Below, in pieces: positions 54,877 to 64,000 of a stretch of DNA of 64,000 nt. The translations under genes and the position numbers were made by a program. The stretch comes from Okapia johnstoni (taxonomy: Eukaryota > Chordata > Mammalia > Artiodactyla > Giraffidae). Below the pieces are notes generated by a model. That model had not been told where the DNA came from. It saw only the letters and a list, made by a program, of their open reading frames with translations, and made no database searches. The first letter of the stretch is position 1; the number at the start of each line of letters is the position of its first letter. The stretch lies in assembly GCA_024291935.2 (NCBI GenBank), contig CM044318.1, positions 82,904,001 to 82,968,000 of the forward strand, written 5' to 3'.

Positions 54877-56720
54877 GGCCCATATGCTATCTTTATGGAG
54901 TAATGTGGTTTTTTTCTAAGTCATTTTAATGAAAAGACCAACATTCTTTTAGGGAGGATGCTGGCTGTATTTTGGAAAATACAATAATCTGTTCATGGGG
55001 TTTAAAGAGAGGCTCCGCCATTCAAGTTGGCTCAAAGCAGGTCAGTAAAAGACAGGCTCACAATGCTCTGGATGTAGAGGTCACAGAGAGAAGAGAGGAG
55101 GGAAGGGAAAGGGAGGGTTGAGGCACAGGATCCCCAGGGGCTTTGGAGGACAGGATCTCTGAGTTACCAATAGCTCCATCACCACCAACCTTCCTCCAAG
55201 TCCACTGCCCACACAAATGCCTTGTGTGTGGAATTAGGGGCAGGACAGAGTTACCCACTCAGGATGGCATGGAGCAGAAACTAAGTGGCCCCCAGGGATT
55301 TACTGGAAGCCAGGGGAGCTGGATGAAGGCACATGGGTGGGCCTGGCACGGCACGCGGAGACGCCCTGCCTTCAAGTGGGCCTGGCATGGCACGTGGGGG
55401 GCTGAAAATCCGTAAGGCTCTGTGGGCCCCACACCTTCTCCCTGAATCACAAACTGGAATCTTAAAATATATTGAGTCCTTTTCCTGCTTTTCTCTCTCA
55501 ACTGTCATCCACTTAAAATGTGTTTTCCAAGCACTAACTCTGCATGACCTACATTATACAGGTAGCCTTGCTAGAAAGGAATATTTTTCAATCAAGCAAG
55601 AAATTAGAAATGGCTGAAAGAAGAAAATATTGGGAAAACTCACCCGCTACAGTAGAGATACTGCAAACTAACCACCAGTGATACACAGTTGTAGATGGCA
55701 ACTCAGGCTGAGGTCCCCTGCACTGCTGATGCTTGTAGATGCCAAAACTGCTTCCTTTGAGTTTCTGCATGATTCCTCACTGTCTAGGAGACAGTGACCA
55801 AGTCCATTTCACGCAGAAACTGCCTAACAAGGCAAGATGGTCACTAGGGTTGTTTTGAATCCAAATTAAGAGAAACTGGAAAAACTGATATACATTTGTG
55901 AACAGTTTTTCTTTTTTCACCCTGAGCAGGAGATGCCTGAGCTTGCATTTTGATGTTGTCTGTTCCTTGGCTCTGGGGAAACCAGCAAAAGTCCAGTATC
56001 TGCAAGGCAAAGAGACCCTACAGGGAAGGAGAGCTTTGAAAAACGTGGCACTGGGTACCATGAATGCATCTTTGCATCTTCCTCCAAGATGACACTATTT
56101 TTGTGGACAGAGTCACCCACTCTTCAGGGTATCAGAGATGGAGAAGGGCTTCTTTCTTAAATGAGGATTGGGTCTGCCCATTTTCTTGTGTGTCTTTGCA
56201 GAACTGTAGGTGTGTCCTCACCGCAGGTTTAGGCCAGCATGGATGGGGTGTTGAAGCTACAGGAAAGACACATGGGCCCATGTAGCCCCAAGTCAAGTTC
56301 AGACCAAGAGGAGGGACTTGAAAGGACATCACTCCCCTTGGCCCAACCCAGCCTGGATGCAGGTGGGATTGAAGGCTGGTTTGGAGAAACATGCTCATGT
56401 TCTGTGGCTGGTGGTGGAGCAAACTGATGATCCTAAAGAAATCAAAGCTGATGACGTTCTTCTTAGAATTAAGGGGAAAATGTCCTCAGAGCCTTGGGAT
56501 CTGAGGCCAGTCTTGGGGGTGCACTGGTGGGGACACAGAAGTGGGCCATGAACCCAGAGATGAGGGGGCTGGGAGAAGACCCTCTTCAGCAGTTGTGATT
56601 CTGGGATTCTGCCCGTCTTCTGTTATCCCAGATCCATCATTAATATTCTTCTGTATGCTGCAACCTGGTCTCTGCTGGGCTGCAGGACCCAGATGAGCGG
56701 AGGGGAAGGCCAAGCTCAGC
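54877..56720. other. unique noncoding DNA
   Basis: About 1.8 kb with no recognised repeat. A short direct repeat (gtgggcctggca, then c or t, then ggcacg) occurs at 55337-55355 and 55376-55394. Overlapping short frames on both strands have no domain. Confidence 0.45.
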
Positions 56721-56724
56721 CTTT

Positions 56725-57180
56725 GTATTAATTTCCTGTTGCTGCTGTCGTTAATTAGGTGGTAATTAGTGATTTAAAATAACACAGTCTTTCCTACAGT
56801 CCTGGGGGTCAGAAGTCCACGACAGGTCTCAGGGGAGTAAACTCAAGGCTGGGGTTTTTTCTGGGGGCAGGGAGAATTGGTGCCCTTGCTTTTTCTTCCA
56901 TCTAGAGGCTTCTGCATTCCTTGGCTCGTGGCTACACTAATCCAGCCTACACTCTTTCCTTTCATCTTTTTCTCAGACTCTAACCTTCTCATCTCCCTCT
57001 TATAAGGACCCTTGTGAGCATACAGGGCCCACATGGTGAATCAGGGGAATTTCCCCTCAGCAGTATTCATAACTTAATCACATCCTGCAAAGTCTCTTTT
57101 ACCCTGTAAAGTAGCAGGTTCACAGATTTCAGGGTTTGGGACCCGGACACCTTTAGAGGTCAGGGCTAGCCTTCTGCAGC
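56725..57180 (+). repeat. ancient interspersed repeat (unnamed), second copy
   Basis: 'attaatttcctgttgctgct', 'tcctgggggtcagaagtcca', 'cattccttggctcgtggcta' and 'cttataaggacccttgtgag' run in the same order as the family at 48.1-49.35 kb and are more complete. Family name not known to me with confidence. Confidence 0.65.
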
Positions 57181-58155
57181 CTTCCAGCCCTACCCAAGTG
57201 AGCATCCACATCTGCGCCCTGAGAGGAGCCCACACGAGGGGCAGAGGTGGCTGAGGCGGCGGAGGGGAGCCCCGAGATGCAGGAGGCCAGGGTGCGAAAC
57301 CAGGGGGCACAGTTGGGGTGGGTCCTCAACACTCTTCATGTAAGATTAACAACAAGTCATTTTGAGTATAAGCAAAACCCAAATATGACGTGGGACATAT
57401 TTGTACTAAAAATTATTCCATTGTTTATCTGATAGTCACACTGAACTGGGCATCCTGTATTTTCACTTGCTAAATCTGGAAACCCTGGAGGAACTTACAG
57501 AAACAGTTCTGAGGCATCTGGAAGGAAGACACTTAAAGGGAGCTAGTGTCTTATGATGAGGCCATTAGCTTTGCTGGTGTTACTACATCACACGTTATAC
57601 TCACTGATTTTATAAATCGCCATCATGGTTCCCTTAACAGTTTCTTCTTGCCACGCTAATATTTCTCTGATATTAATTTAACCGTCTCTTCTAATGTTAG
57701 GTTTTCTGCATTTTTTAAATTTGGCTAATTTTACCCTAGTACTAAATAATGTATTCAAAATGTGATTCCATTCAATATATCAAACAGAACTTTTTGTTTC
57801 CATAGAGCAAAAACATCACTTGTTGCCTACAATAAACAGATGTGTGGCTCATACAGTCACACTCATAACTGAGCCATTTACTGTCAGGGTTCTTGGACAT
57901 CAAGATGATCAAGCTAAAGTTAACAACCAGTTATATTCTTTGTGCATCAGAAAATTCCCAGAGGTCTTACGTAAAACACCATGACTCTTCAAACAGCATC
58001 ATAACCTGAGTACTGAAAAGAGATTGAAGTAAATTGCTATATCATGGAAGCTTCCCTATGCAGTGGGCAATCAAAAGTGCAAACAAGCCCCAGGATGATT
58101 TGACATCATTTTTAAAGAGTATGTATTCTCACTTGAATTACACAATAATCTGAAC
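57181..58155. other. unique noncoding DNA
   Basis: No recognised repeat or gene. Confidence 0.5.
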
Positions 58156-58156
58156 T

Positions 58157-58495
58157 ATCTAGAACAGTCCTGACCAACAGAAATAATGCCAAACAGACAT
58201 AATTATAAATGTTCTAGGAGCCACATTAAAAAAATAAAAAGAAACAAGCGAAGTTAATTTCAATGATAAATTTCACTCAACACATCGAAAGTACCATTTC
58301 TACAACATGTAATAAATGCAAACACTCTTCAAGAGATATTTTTACGTTCTCTTTTTTTCCTATTAAAGTTTTTGAAATCTGGAGTGTATCTCATAGTTAG
58401 AGCCCATCTCAACTTGAAGTAGATACATTTCCAAAACTCAATAGCCACACATGCCTGGTGAGTTCCATGACCGGCTAGAGCAGTCCTCCAGTGGA
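58157..58495. repeat. ancient MER-type DNA repeat (unnamed)
   Basis: 'aggagccacattaaaaaaat' near 58216, 'ttgaaatctggagtgtatct' near 58371 and 'ctcaatagccacacatgcct' near 58438 follow the order of a common old mammalian repeat that I take to be a nonautonomous DNA transposon. Classification uncertain. Confidence 0.55.
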
Positions 58496-59535
58496 CTACA
58501 CATCAACCAGCAAGTGTCTCTTCTAAACACAGAAGCCCAGACAAATCAGAGACTGTCCCGTGCTGACGGGCACTGTTGGGTATTTCTGAATCCTCCCAGC
58601 ATCGAGGAGTACTTTAAATCCAAAACAGCAACCTCGTTTGTTTCCATTGTCATTCCTTCAAACATGAAAGACTGAGTGCTCAGACACACAGAGATGATTA
58701 ATTAGAATCAAGCAATTAGGAGAGAACCATATGTTAATTGATTCCTTTACACCCAGAGGAAAAGAGAAGCAGGAAATCTAACAGCCCAGCGCTGAGGACA
58801 AGAGAAGTCACCTTTCTGAAACAGAATGAGCTTCCGAAGCTGTCTCAAATATAAAATGCATCTCCACCCTTGAAGGTGAGCATTTGGCACTGAGCAAGCT
58901 GCAGGCTCTTAGGGAAGGAAAAACTGACTTTTCGACCCTGTATAGCTATGAACCTGGGCTGATCCTTCCAGACATGAGAGAGCCACGCTCTGACAGTCGT
59001 GCAGTAGGACTCAGCGTAGCGGCTAGGACACGCAAGGCATCCTGAGCTCCACAGGAACACCTTTATCACATAACAATAGGGGTGCCTGGAATTCTTACCG
59101 TATGGCTCTGTCAATGGCCTCCACCTGCCCATGCATGGCAAGGAGGAAGCTGGCACCCAGATGAAGTGGGCACTGAGCTTCATCTCTGTGCGTGAGTGTA
59201 TGTAAGAACACACTGACATGTCATGTGACCTGAGTCTACAGTTCACATATTTCATGTTTGAGGTTAATAAAATACACCTGGCTGTTGTTGTTTAGTTGCT
59301 AAGTCTTGTCTGATGCTTTTAAAATATACCTTAGGAGTTGTCACTGTTTCTGCACAGCACAAGATCTTACAAGAGCCTGTGAACAGACTCAGAACTGCAG
59401 TTAGAATGTTTGTGCGCTGACAACAGGTCCACACTGATGGAACAGTCACACGTGACAGAGGGGGACTGGTCTCATTTCCAGAGGCATTTTCAGTCCCTGT
59501 GACTCATGGTCCTGATCTGAGTTCCTGTCGCCAAC
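58496..59535. other. unique noncoding DNA with a BovB/SINE tail stub
   Basis: No gene recognised. 'ttgttgtttagttgctaagt' at about 59285-59305 is the last 35 bp or so of a BovB or Bov-tA 3' end on the minus strand, left as a stub. Confidence 0.5.
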
Positions 59536-59539
59536 ACAT

Positions 59540-59634
59540 AACAATTTGGCCTCAGTTTCCAAGTTTCTTACTGAGAAAAGAATAATACTGACTCAACTAC
59601 AAACATTATTCTGAATGTTAAATCTTTAAAACAC

Positions 59635-59638
<4 letters not shown>
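59540..59638 (+). repeat. MIR SINE fragment
   Basis: 'ggcctcagtttccaagtttc' and the following 'aagaataatactgactcaac' are the MIR core in forward order. Confidence 0.7.
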
Positions 59639-59676
<38 letters not shown>

Positions 59677-59684
59677 CCCGTGTG
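59639..59684. repeat. (TG)n/(CG)n microsatellite
   Basis: About 16 TG units followed by cgcgcgc and tgtgtg; the alternating purine-pyrimidine run is a Z-DNA-type sequence. Confidence 0.92.
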
Positions 59685-59794
59685 TTGGGAGCTCAAAGCC
59701 ATGGATACCTAAAATTATAGTGCCGAGCTTACATTCTGCCCTGTAAGATCTAGAGGTTCATCTGGCAAATGACAGTAACTACATTTTAGTCTTT

Positions 59795-60440
59795 TCTCTT
59801 TAACTTCTTGTTTCATATTGAAGTATAGTTGATTAACAATGCTGTGTTAGTTTCAGGTAGCAAAGTGATTTGGCTATACATACACGTGTATCTATTCTTT
59901 TTCCAATTCTTTTTCAATTTAGACTGTTATTAATACACTGAGCGACTTCACTTTCACTTTTCACTTTCAAGCACTGGAGAAGGAAATGGCAACCCACTCC
60001 AGTGTTCTTGCCTGGAGAATCCCAGGGACGGTGGAGCCTGTTGGGCTGCCGTCTATGGGGTCGCACGGAGTCAGACATGACTAAGGTGACTTAGCAGTAG
60101 CAGTAGCAGTAATACACACTACTGAGGAGAGCTCCCTGTGCTATACAATAGGTCCTTCTTGGTTATCCATTTTATTTATTTCTATTGGAAGATAATTGCT
60201 GTTTACTATGGTTACCCCCTGGTAACCATAAGTTTGTTCTCTAAGTCTATGAGTCTGTTCCTTTTTGTCAAATAATTTCACTTGTATCATTTCTTTTTAG
60301 ATTCTGCATATGAGCAATATCATACGATATTTCTCTTTCTCAGTCCGAATTACTTCACTCAGTATGACAATCTCTAGGTCCATCCGTGTTGCTGCAAATG
60401 GCATTATTTCATTCTTTTTCATGGCTGAGTAATGCTCCAG
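59795..60440 (-). mobile_element. L1 3' end, antisense
   Basis: Reverse of the ruminant L1 3' end: 'aagtatagttgattaacaat' (tail) at 59820-59840, 'tccctgtgctatacaatagg' at about 60132, and 'aaatggcattatttcattct' at 60396-60415 from the ORF2 end. A SINE splits it at 59939-60109. Confidence 0.88.
59939..60109 (+). mobile_element. BOV-A-type SINE monomer
   Basis: Starts 'tgagcgacttcactttcact' (the monomer linker), ends in a (gca gta)n tail. 8-bp TSD, TAATACAC, at 59931-59938 and 60110-60117. Confidence 0.9.
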
Positions 60441-60875
60441 ATAACAACTGCTTTCTATTTAAACAGCACGGGAAATGGAAACTTCTCATGCAGAAGACTC
60501 TTTAGAAGGCTATGCCATCTCCTAGTCCCTGTCTGCACTAGGAAACGAGGCTGATACAAAGTCATCAAGGTTAACAATTTAAAACTCATCTTCCTTTTAT
60601 TGGAAGAATTCTGCTGAGGGAGATTTTTTGAAGAGGAAACAGAGAAATATGATATATTGACTCCAGGCTTCTTTTCATGGCAAAGAAGCCTCCAGAGTTC
60701 ATGGAGTAAGCACGCCTTTGCTGATCCTTTTGGTGAGTGGAGAGTTTCAGTTTCATAGCCATCCTCTTGGGGAAACCTCTACTCTCTGGGTGGAGCCATG
60801 CATCTGCTGACTCTCAGTCTCCAATGGGGCTGACAGCCGCTGATATTTGCAGTTTTAAGAACCTCTCAGAGGCTC
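60441..60875. other. unique noncoding DNA
   Basis: No recognised repeat or gene. Confidence 0.5.
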
Positions 60876-61100
60876 TTGGGGCTCCCCAGGTGATGCTTTA
60901 GGAAAGAACCAGCCTGCCAATGCAGGAGATGCAAGAGACGCAAGAGACAGGGGTTTGGTCCCTGGGTCGGGAAGATTCCCTGGAGGAGGGCATGGCAACC
61001 CACTCCAGTATTCTTGCCTGGAGAATCCCCATGGACAGAGAAGACTGACAGGTTACAGTCCATAGGGTCACACAGAGTCAGACATGAATGAAGTGACTTA
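60876..61100 (+). mobile_element. Bov-tA SINE
   Basis: Starts 'ttggggctccccaggtgatg', with an extended, partly repeated tRNA-like part ('gagatgcaagagacgcaaga'), ends 'atgaatgaagtgacttagat'. Confidence 0.9.
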
Positions 61101-61179
61101 GATAAAGACTGTCTTTGATGAGCCCATCAGCAGAAAGGACATGCTCAGAGAAGGAATTGGTGAGATTTAAAGAAGATCA

Positions 61180-61225
61180 ATAGATGCACACCTGAAATTA
61201 ACATAAAATTGTAGATCAGCTATAT
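61180..61225 (+). mobile_element. short L1 tail
   Basis: 'gcacacctgaaattaacata' then an A-rich end: the last 45 bp or so of an L1. Confidence 0.55.
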
Positions 61226-61310
61226 TTAAAAAGAAAAATAGATCAATAGAAGATTTTCAAACTAAAATTCAAAGAAAGAAAAAAACCCCAGGACATTCTA
61301 GAGTAGTGGG

Positions 61311-61443
61311 CAGGGGAGTTTCTCTGGTGGCCTAGTGGTTAGGATTCTGGGCTTTCAGTTCCAAGGCCCAGGTTCAATTCCCGACCAGGGAACTGAGATT
61401 CCACAAGCCACACAGCCCAGCCAGAAACAAACAAACAAGCAAA
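61311..61443 (+). mobile_element. CHR-type SINE
   Basis: Starts 'caggggagtttctctggtgg', ends with an (aaac)n tail. TSD of 12 bp with two mismatches: 61299-61310 tagagtagtggg and 61444-61455 tagagtgatggg. Confidence 0.92.
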
Positions 61444-62189
61444 TAGAGTGATGGGACAATTTCAAAGGCGTAATAAATGCATAACTGGAATACCTGAAGG
61501 GAAAAAGAGAGAATGGGACATAATATTTGAATAATAATAATAGCAAAGAACTTTCCAAAATGAATAAGCTCTCCATTTCCAGAATAACAAGAACACTAAG
61601 CAGAATAAATGCCAAAAAAAAAAAAAACCTACTTGCAGGCATATCATATCCAAACTGCAGAAAACCAGTGATAAAGAGACAATATTGAAAGAAGGCAGAG
61701 GGAGGGAAAGAAAACACTTTGCCTTCAGATGAAACAGAATTTTAGCAGACATTCTGTCAGAAACCATGCAAGACAGAATGGAGTCAAAGATTTCTTGCCG
61801 AAATAATAAAAATACCAATCTAGAATGCTATGTTCAGGGAAATTATTCTTCAAAACCGAAAGAAAAAGATTTACTCAGATAAACATAAACTGAGGAAATC
61901 TATCACCTGTCTCACAAGAAATGTTAAAAGATTTTCTCAGGCAGAAGGAAAATGATATAGGTCAAAAACTTGTATCTATATTTTTAAAAAAGGAAAAGCA
62001 TTGAGGGAGGAATAAACGAAGGTAAAAAAAGTATTTCTATTCTTAATTGTTCTAAGTAATAACTATTTGTTTGAAATAGTAATAATAAAATGTATTAAGT
62101 GATTGTAGCAAATACATAAGTGAAATGAATGGCAGCAGGACATGAGGATGGGAGGGAGAAACTGGAAATTCTCTTTTGTAAGATAATCT
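61444..62189 (+). mobile_element. old L1, ORF1 end to ORF2 start (part 1)
   Basis: Readable in order: the RRM-like start ('gcataactggaatacctgaa'), 'gaaaccatgcaagacagaat', 'ctatgttcagggaaattatt' and 'acaagaaatgttaaaagatt'. All frames are broken. The CHR SINE sits at its left edge. Confidence 0.82.
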
Positions 62190-62403
62190 TCCCCAAGTGA
62201 GGTTAGTGGTAAAGAACCTACCAGCAAATGCAGGGGAGATAGGAGATGCAGGTTCGATCCCTGAGTCTGGAAGATCCCCTGGAGGAGGGCATGGCATCCC
62301 TTTCCAGTATTCTTGCCTGGAGAATCCCATGGACAGAAGAGCCTGGCGGGCTACAGTCCATGGGGTCACAAAAAGTCAGACACAACTGATGCAACTTAGC
62401 AGC
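62190..62403 (+). mobile_element. Bov-tA SINE
   Basis: Head is trimmed ('ccaagtgaggttagtggtaa'). TSD of 10 bp with one mismatch at 62180-62189 and 62404-62413 (aagataa, then t or c, then ct). It interrupts the old L1. Confidence 0.9.
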
Positions 62404-62703
62404 AAGATAACCTCATTACATATAAAGTGGAATAATGTTGTTTGTCGGTAGACTTAAACTGGCTTAAAAGTACAGAGCAACAGTTTTTAAGAAGTATACT
62501 TGGTGTGCTTAGAGAGAAGATAAAACTTAATCATATGAATTGCTCAAATAAAATCAGAGAAAGCAGAAGTCTCTGACAATAAACAGAAAGTGGTTACAAA
62601 CATGGTTGATATAATAATCCAAATATGTCAATAAATACATTAAACATTATTACAATAGACTGTCAGAGTTAAAAAGACTACAATATGTTATTTTCATGAA
62701 AAG
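62404..62703 (+). mobile_element. old L1, part 2 (ORF2 start)
   Basis: 'caaatatgtcaataaataca' at about 62621-62640 and 'gactgtcagagttaaaaaga' are the decayed ORF2 N-terminal codons of an old L1. Confidence 0.75.
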
Positions 62704-62803
62704 TGAGAGTGTTAGTTGCTCAGTTGAATGAGACTCTTTGTGATCCCCTGGACTATAGCCCACCAGGCTCCTCTGTCCATGGAATTCTCCAGGCAAGAAT
62801 ATT
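62704..62803 (-). mobile_element. truncated Bov-tA SINE
   Basis: About 100 bp, minus strand: 3' end at the left ('gtgagagtgttagttgctca'), ending after 'tccaggcaagaatatt', so the tRNA half is missing. Confidence 0.88.
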
Positions 62804-62837
62804 AATATAAAGTCAAATGTAAAACCATGGGAAAGAT

Positions 62838-63350
62838 TGTTATTGTTGTTGTTCAGTCTCTAAGTCGTGTCCAACTCTTTGCAGCCCCATGGATTGCAGC
62901 GCTCCAGGTTACCCAGTCCTTCACTGTCTCCCAGTTTGCTCAAATTCATGTCCAGTGAATTTGAGTCAGTGATGTTATCTAACCATCTCATCCTCTGCCA
63001 CCCTCTTCTCTTGCCTTCAATCTTTCCCAGCACCAGGGCCTTTTCCAACGAGTCAGCTCTTTGCATCAGGTGGCCAAAGTATTGGAGCTTCAGGTTCAGC
63101 ATCAGTCTTTCCAGTGAATATTCAGAGTTGATTTCCTTCAGGATGGACTGGTTTCATTTCCTTCCAGTCTAAGGGACTCTCAAGAGTCTTCTCAAACAAC
63201 ACAATCTGAAAGCGTCCATTATTTGGTGCTTAGCCTTCTTCATGGTCCAACTCTTACATCCACACAGGACTACTGGGAAAACCATAGCTTTGACTATATG
63301 GACCTTTGCTGGCAAAGTAATGTCTCTGTTCGTTTAATACACTGTCTAGG
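62838..63350 (-). mobile_element. BovB 3' end in old L1
   Basis: Minus strand, 3' end at the left ('ttattgttgttgttcagtct'), 5' truncation at the right near 'cactgtctagg'. The old L1 resumes directly after it. Confidence 0.93.
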
Positions 63351-64000
63351 TATGGAAAAGATAGACCTTGCTAATAGTATTCTAGAGAAAGCTGGAGTAG
63401 CTATATCAACTTCAGTGCAGATTTTAAAACAAGGAAAATTATCAAGGGTACTACATAATGATGAAGAGCCCATTTCTCAAAGAAGACGTACCAGTTTTAA
63501 AGGTGTATGTACTTACCAAGAAGGCATTGAAATACATGAAGCAGAATCTGATACTGAAAGGAGAAATAGTCAAATCCACTGTTAAAGCTGAGTTCAACAC
63601 CTCCCTGTCAGTAATTGATAGACCAAGCAGACAGATAATCAATAAGGATACAATAGACCTGAATAATACTATCAGTCAACTTGATCTAATTACCATTTAT
63701 AGAATTCTCCATCCAGCAATCACAGAGTATACATTCTTCAAAGTTCTCAAGGAATATTCAGCAAGATGGACCACATTCTGGGCCAAAAAATATATCTTAA
63801 TTAATTTAAAAGAATAAAAACCACATGAAGTGTGTTCTCAGGCCACAGAGGAACTAAACTAGTGATCAGGAACAGAAAAATAGCTAGAAGCCCCCAAATA
63901 TTTGGCAATTAAGCAACATATTTCTAACTAATAACTGGTACCAAAAGGAAATGTCAAGAGAAATGTAAAAATATTTTGAACTAAAGTAAAATTAGAGCTC
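63351..64000 (+). pseudogene. old L1 ORF2 endonuclease remnant (part 3), runs off the window
   Basis: Two overlapping open pieces in different frames: 63353-63585 (EKAGVAISTSVQILKQGK) and 63458-63817, the latter with the APE-type endonuclease order: VKAEFNTSLSVIDRPSRQII (at the usual GDFNTPLS position; here AEF), KDTIDLNNTISQLDLITIYR, LHPAITEYTFF. The IDH catalytic block is lost (ARWTTFWAKK). No function is expected. The element continues past 64000. Confidence 0.85.

Overview
The window is mammalian nuclear DNA from a ruminant, most likely a bovid (cattle, sheep or goat; I cannot tell which). The evidence is the repeat content: many BovB (RTE-type) LINE copies, ruminant tRNA-derived SINEs of the Bov-tA/BOV-A2 group, cetartiodactyl CHR-type SINEs, bovid L1s, and the older mammalian layer (L2, MIR, hAT elements, one MaLR-type LTR). 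I see no exon, RNA gene or complete host gene. All recognisable protein coding belongs to dead or dying transposable elements. The window reads as intergenic or deep-intronic DNA.

Layout. 0-3.6 kb: an old L1 3' end carrying a SINE, then a BovB copy with clear target-site duplications (TSDs) and a SINE abutting it. 3.6-8.5 kb: mostly unique DNA with MIR, CHR and Bov-tA. 8.5-14.1 kb: a degenerate L1 hit by SINEs and BovB fragments, then two adjacent BovB 3' ends. 14.1-17.8 kb: unique DNA, a long L2-type block, and a small palindrome built on a duplicated SINE end. 17.8-25.7 kb: a nearly full-length bovid L1 with 5'UTR, ORF1, ORF2, 3'UTR and flanking repeats, disabled by a few point changes. 25.7-39 kb: unique DNA with scattered SINEs, MIRs, MER20-like hAT fragments and a three-level nest (SINE in SINE in old L1 tail). 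39.2-42.8 kb: a long BovB split by a second, inverted BovB, giving a palindrome with arms of about 1 kb. 43.3-44.0 kb: a hAT transposase fossil. 44-51.9 kb: L1 3' ends (one with a perfect 17-bp TSD), an L2-type block, BovB in an ancient repeat, an antisense L1, a dimeric BOV-A2 and a MaLR-type LTR. 52-60 kb: mostly unique DNA with L2, MIR and SINEs. 61.4-64 kb: an old L1 (ORF1 end into the ORF2 endonuclease) broken by SINEs and an antisense BovB and running off the window.

The elements do not form a pathway. L1-type machinery supplied the endonuclease and reverse transcriptase that mobilised L1 and probably the CHR SINEs. BovB machinery is thought to have mobilised the Bov-tA/BOV-A2 SINEs, whose 3' ends match the BovB 3' end here. 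I found no new biological system. The most interesting items are structural: the inverted BovB-in-BovB nest, the SINE-ended palindrome, the nearly intact L1 with a changed endonuclease residue, and several nested insertions that can be ordered in time. Repeat boundaries were placed by eye and are usually good to about 10 bp where a TSD is given, and about 30 bp otherwise.
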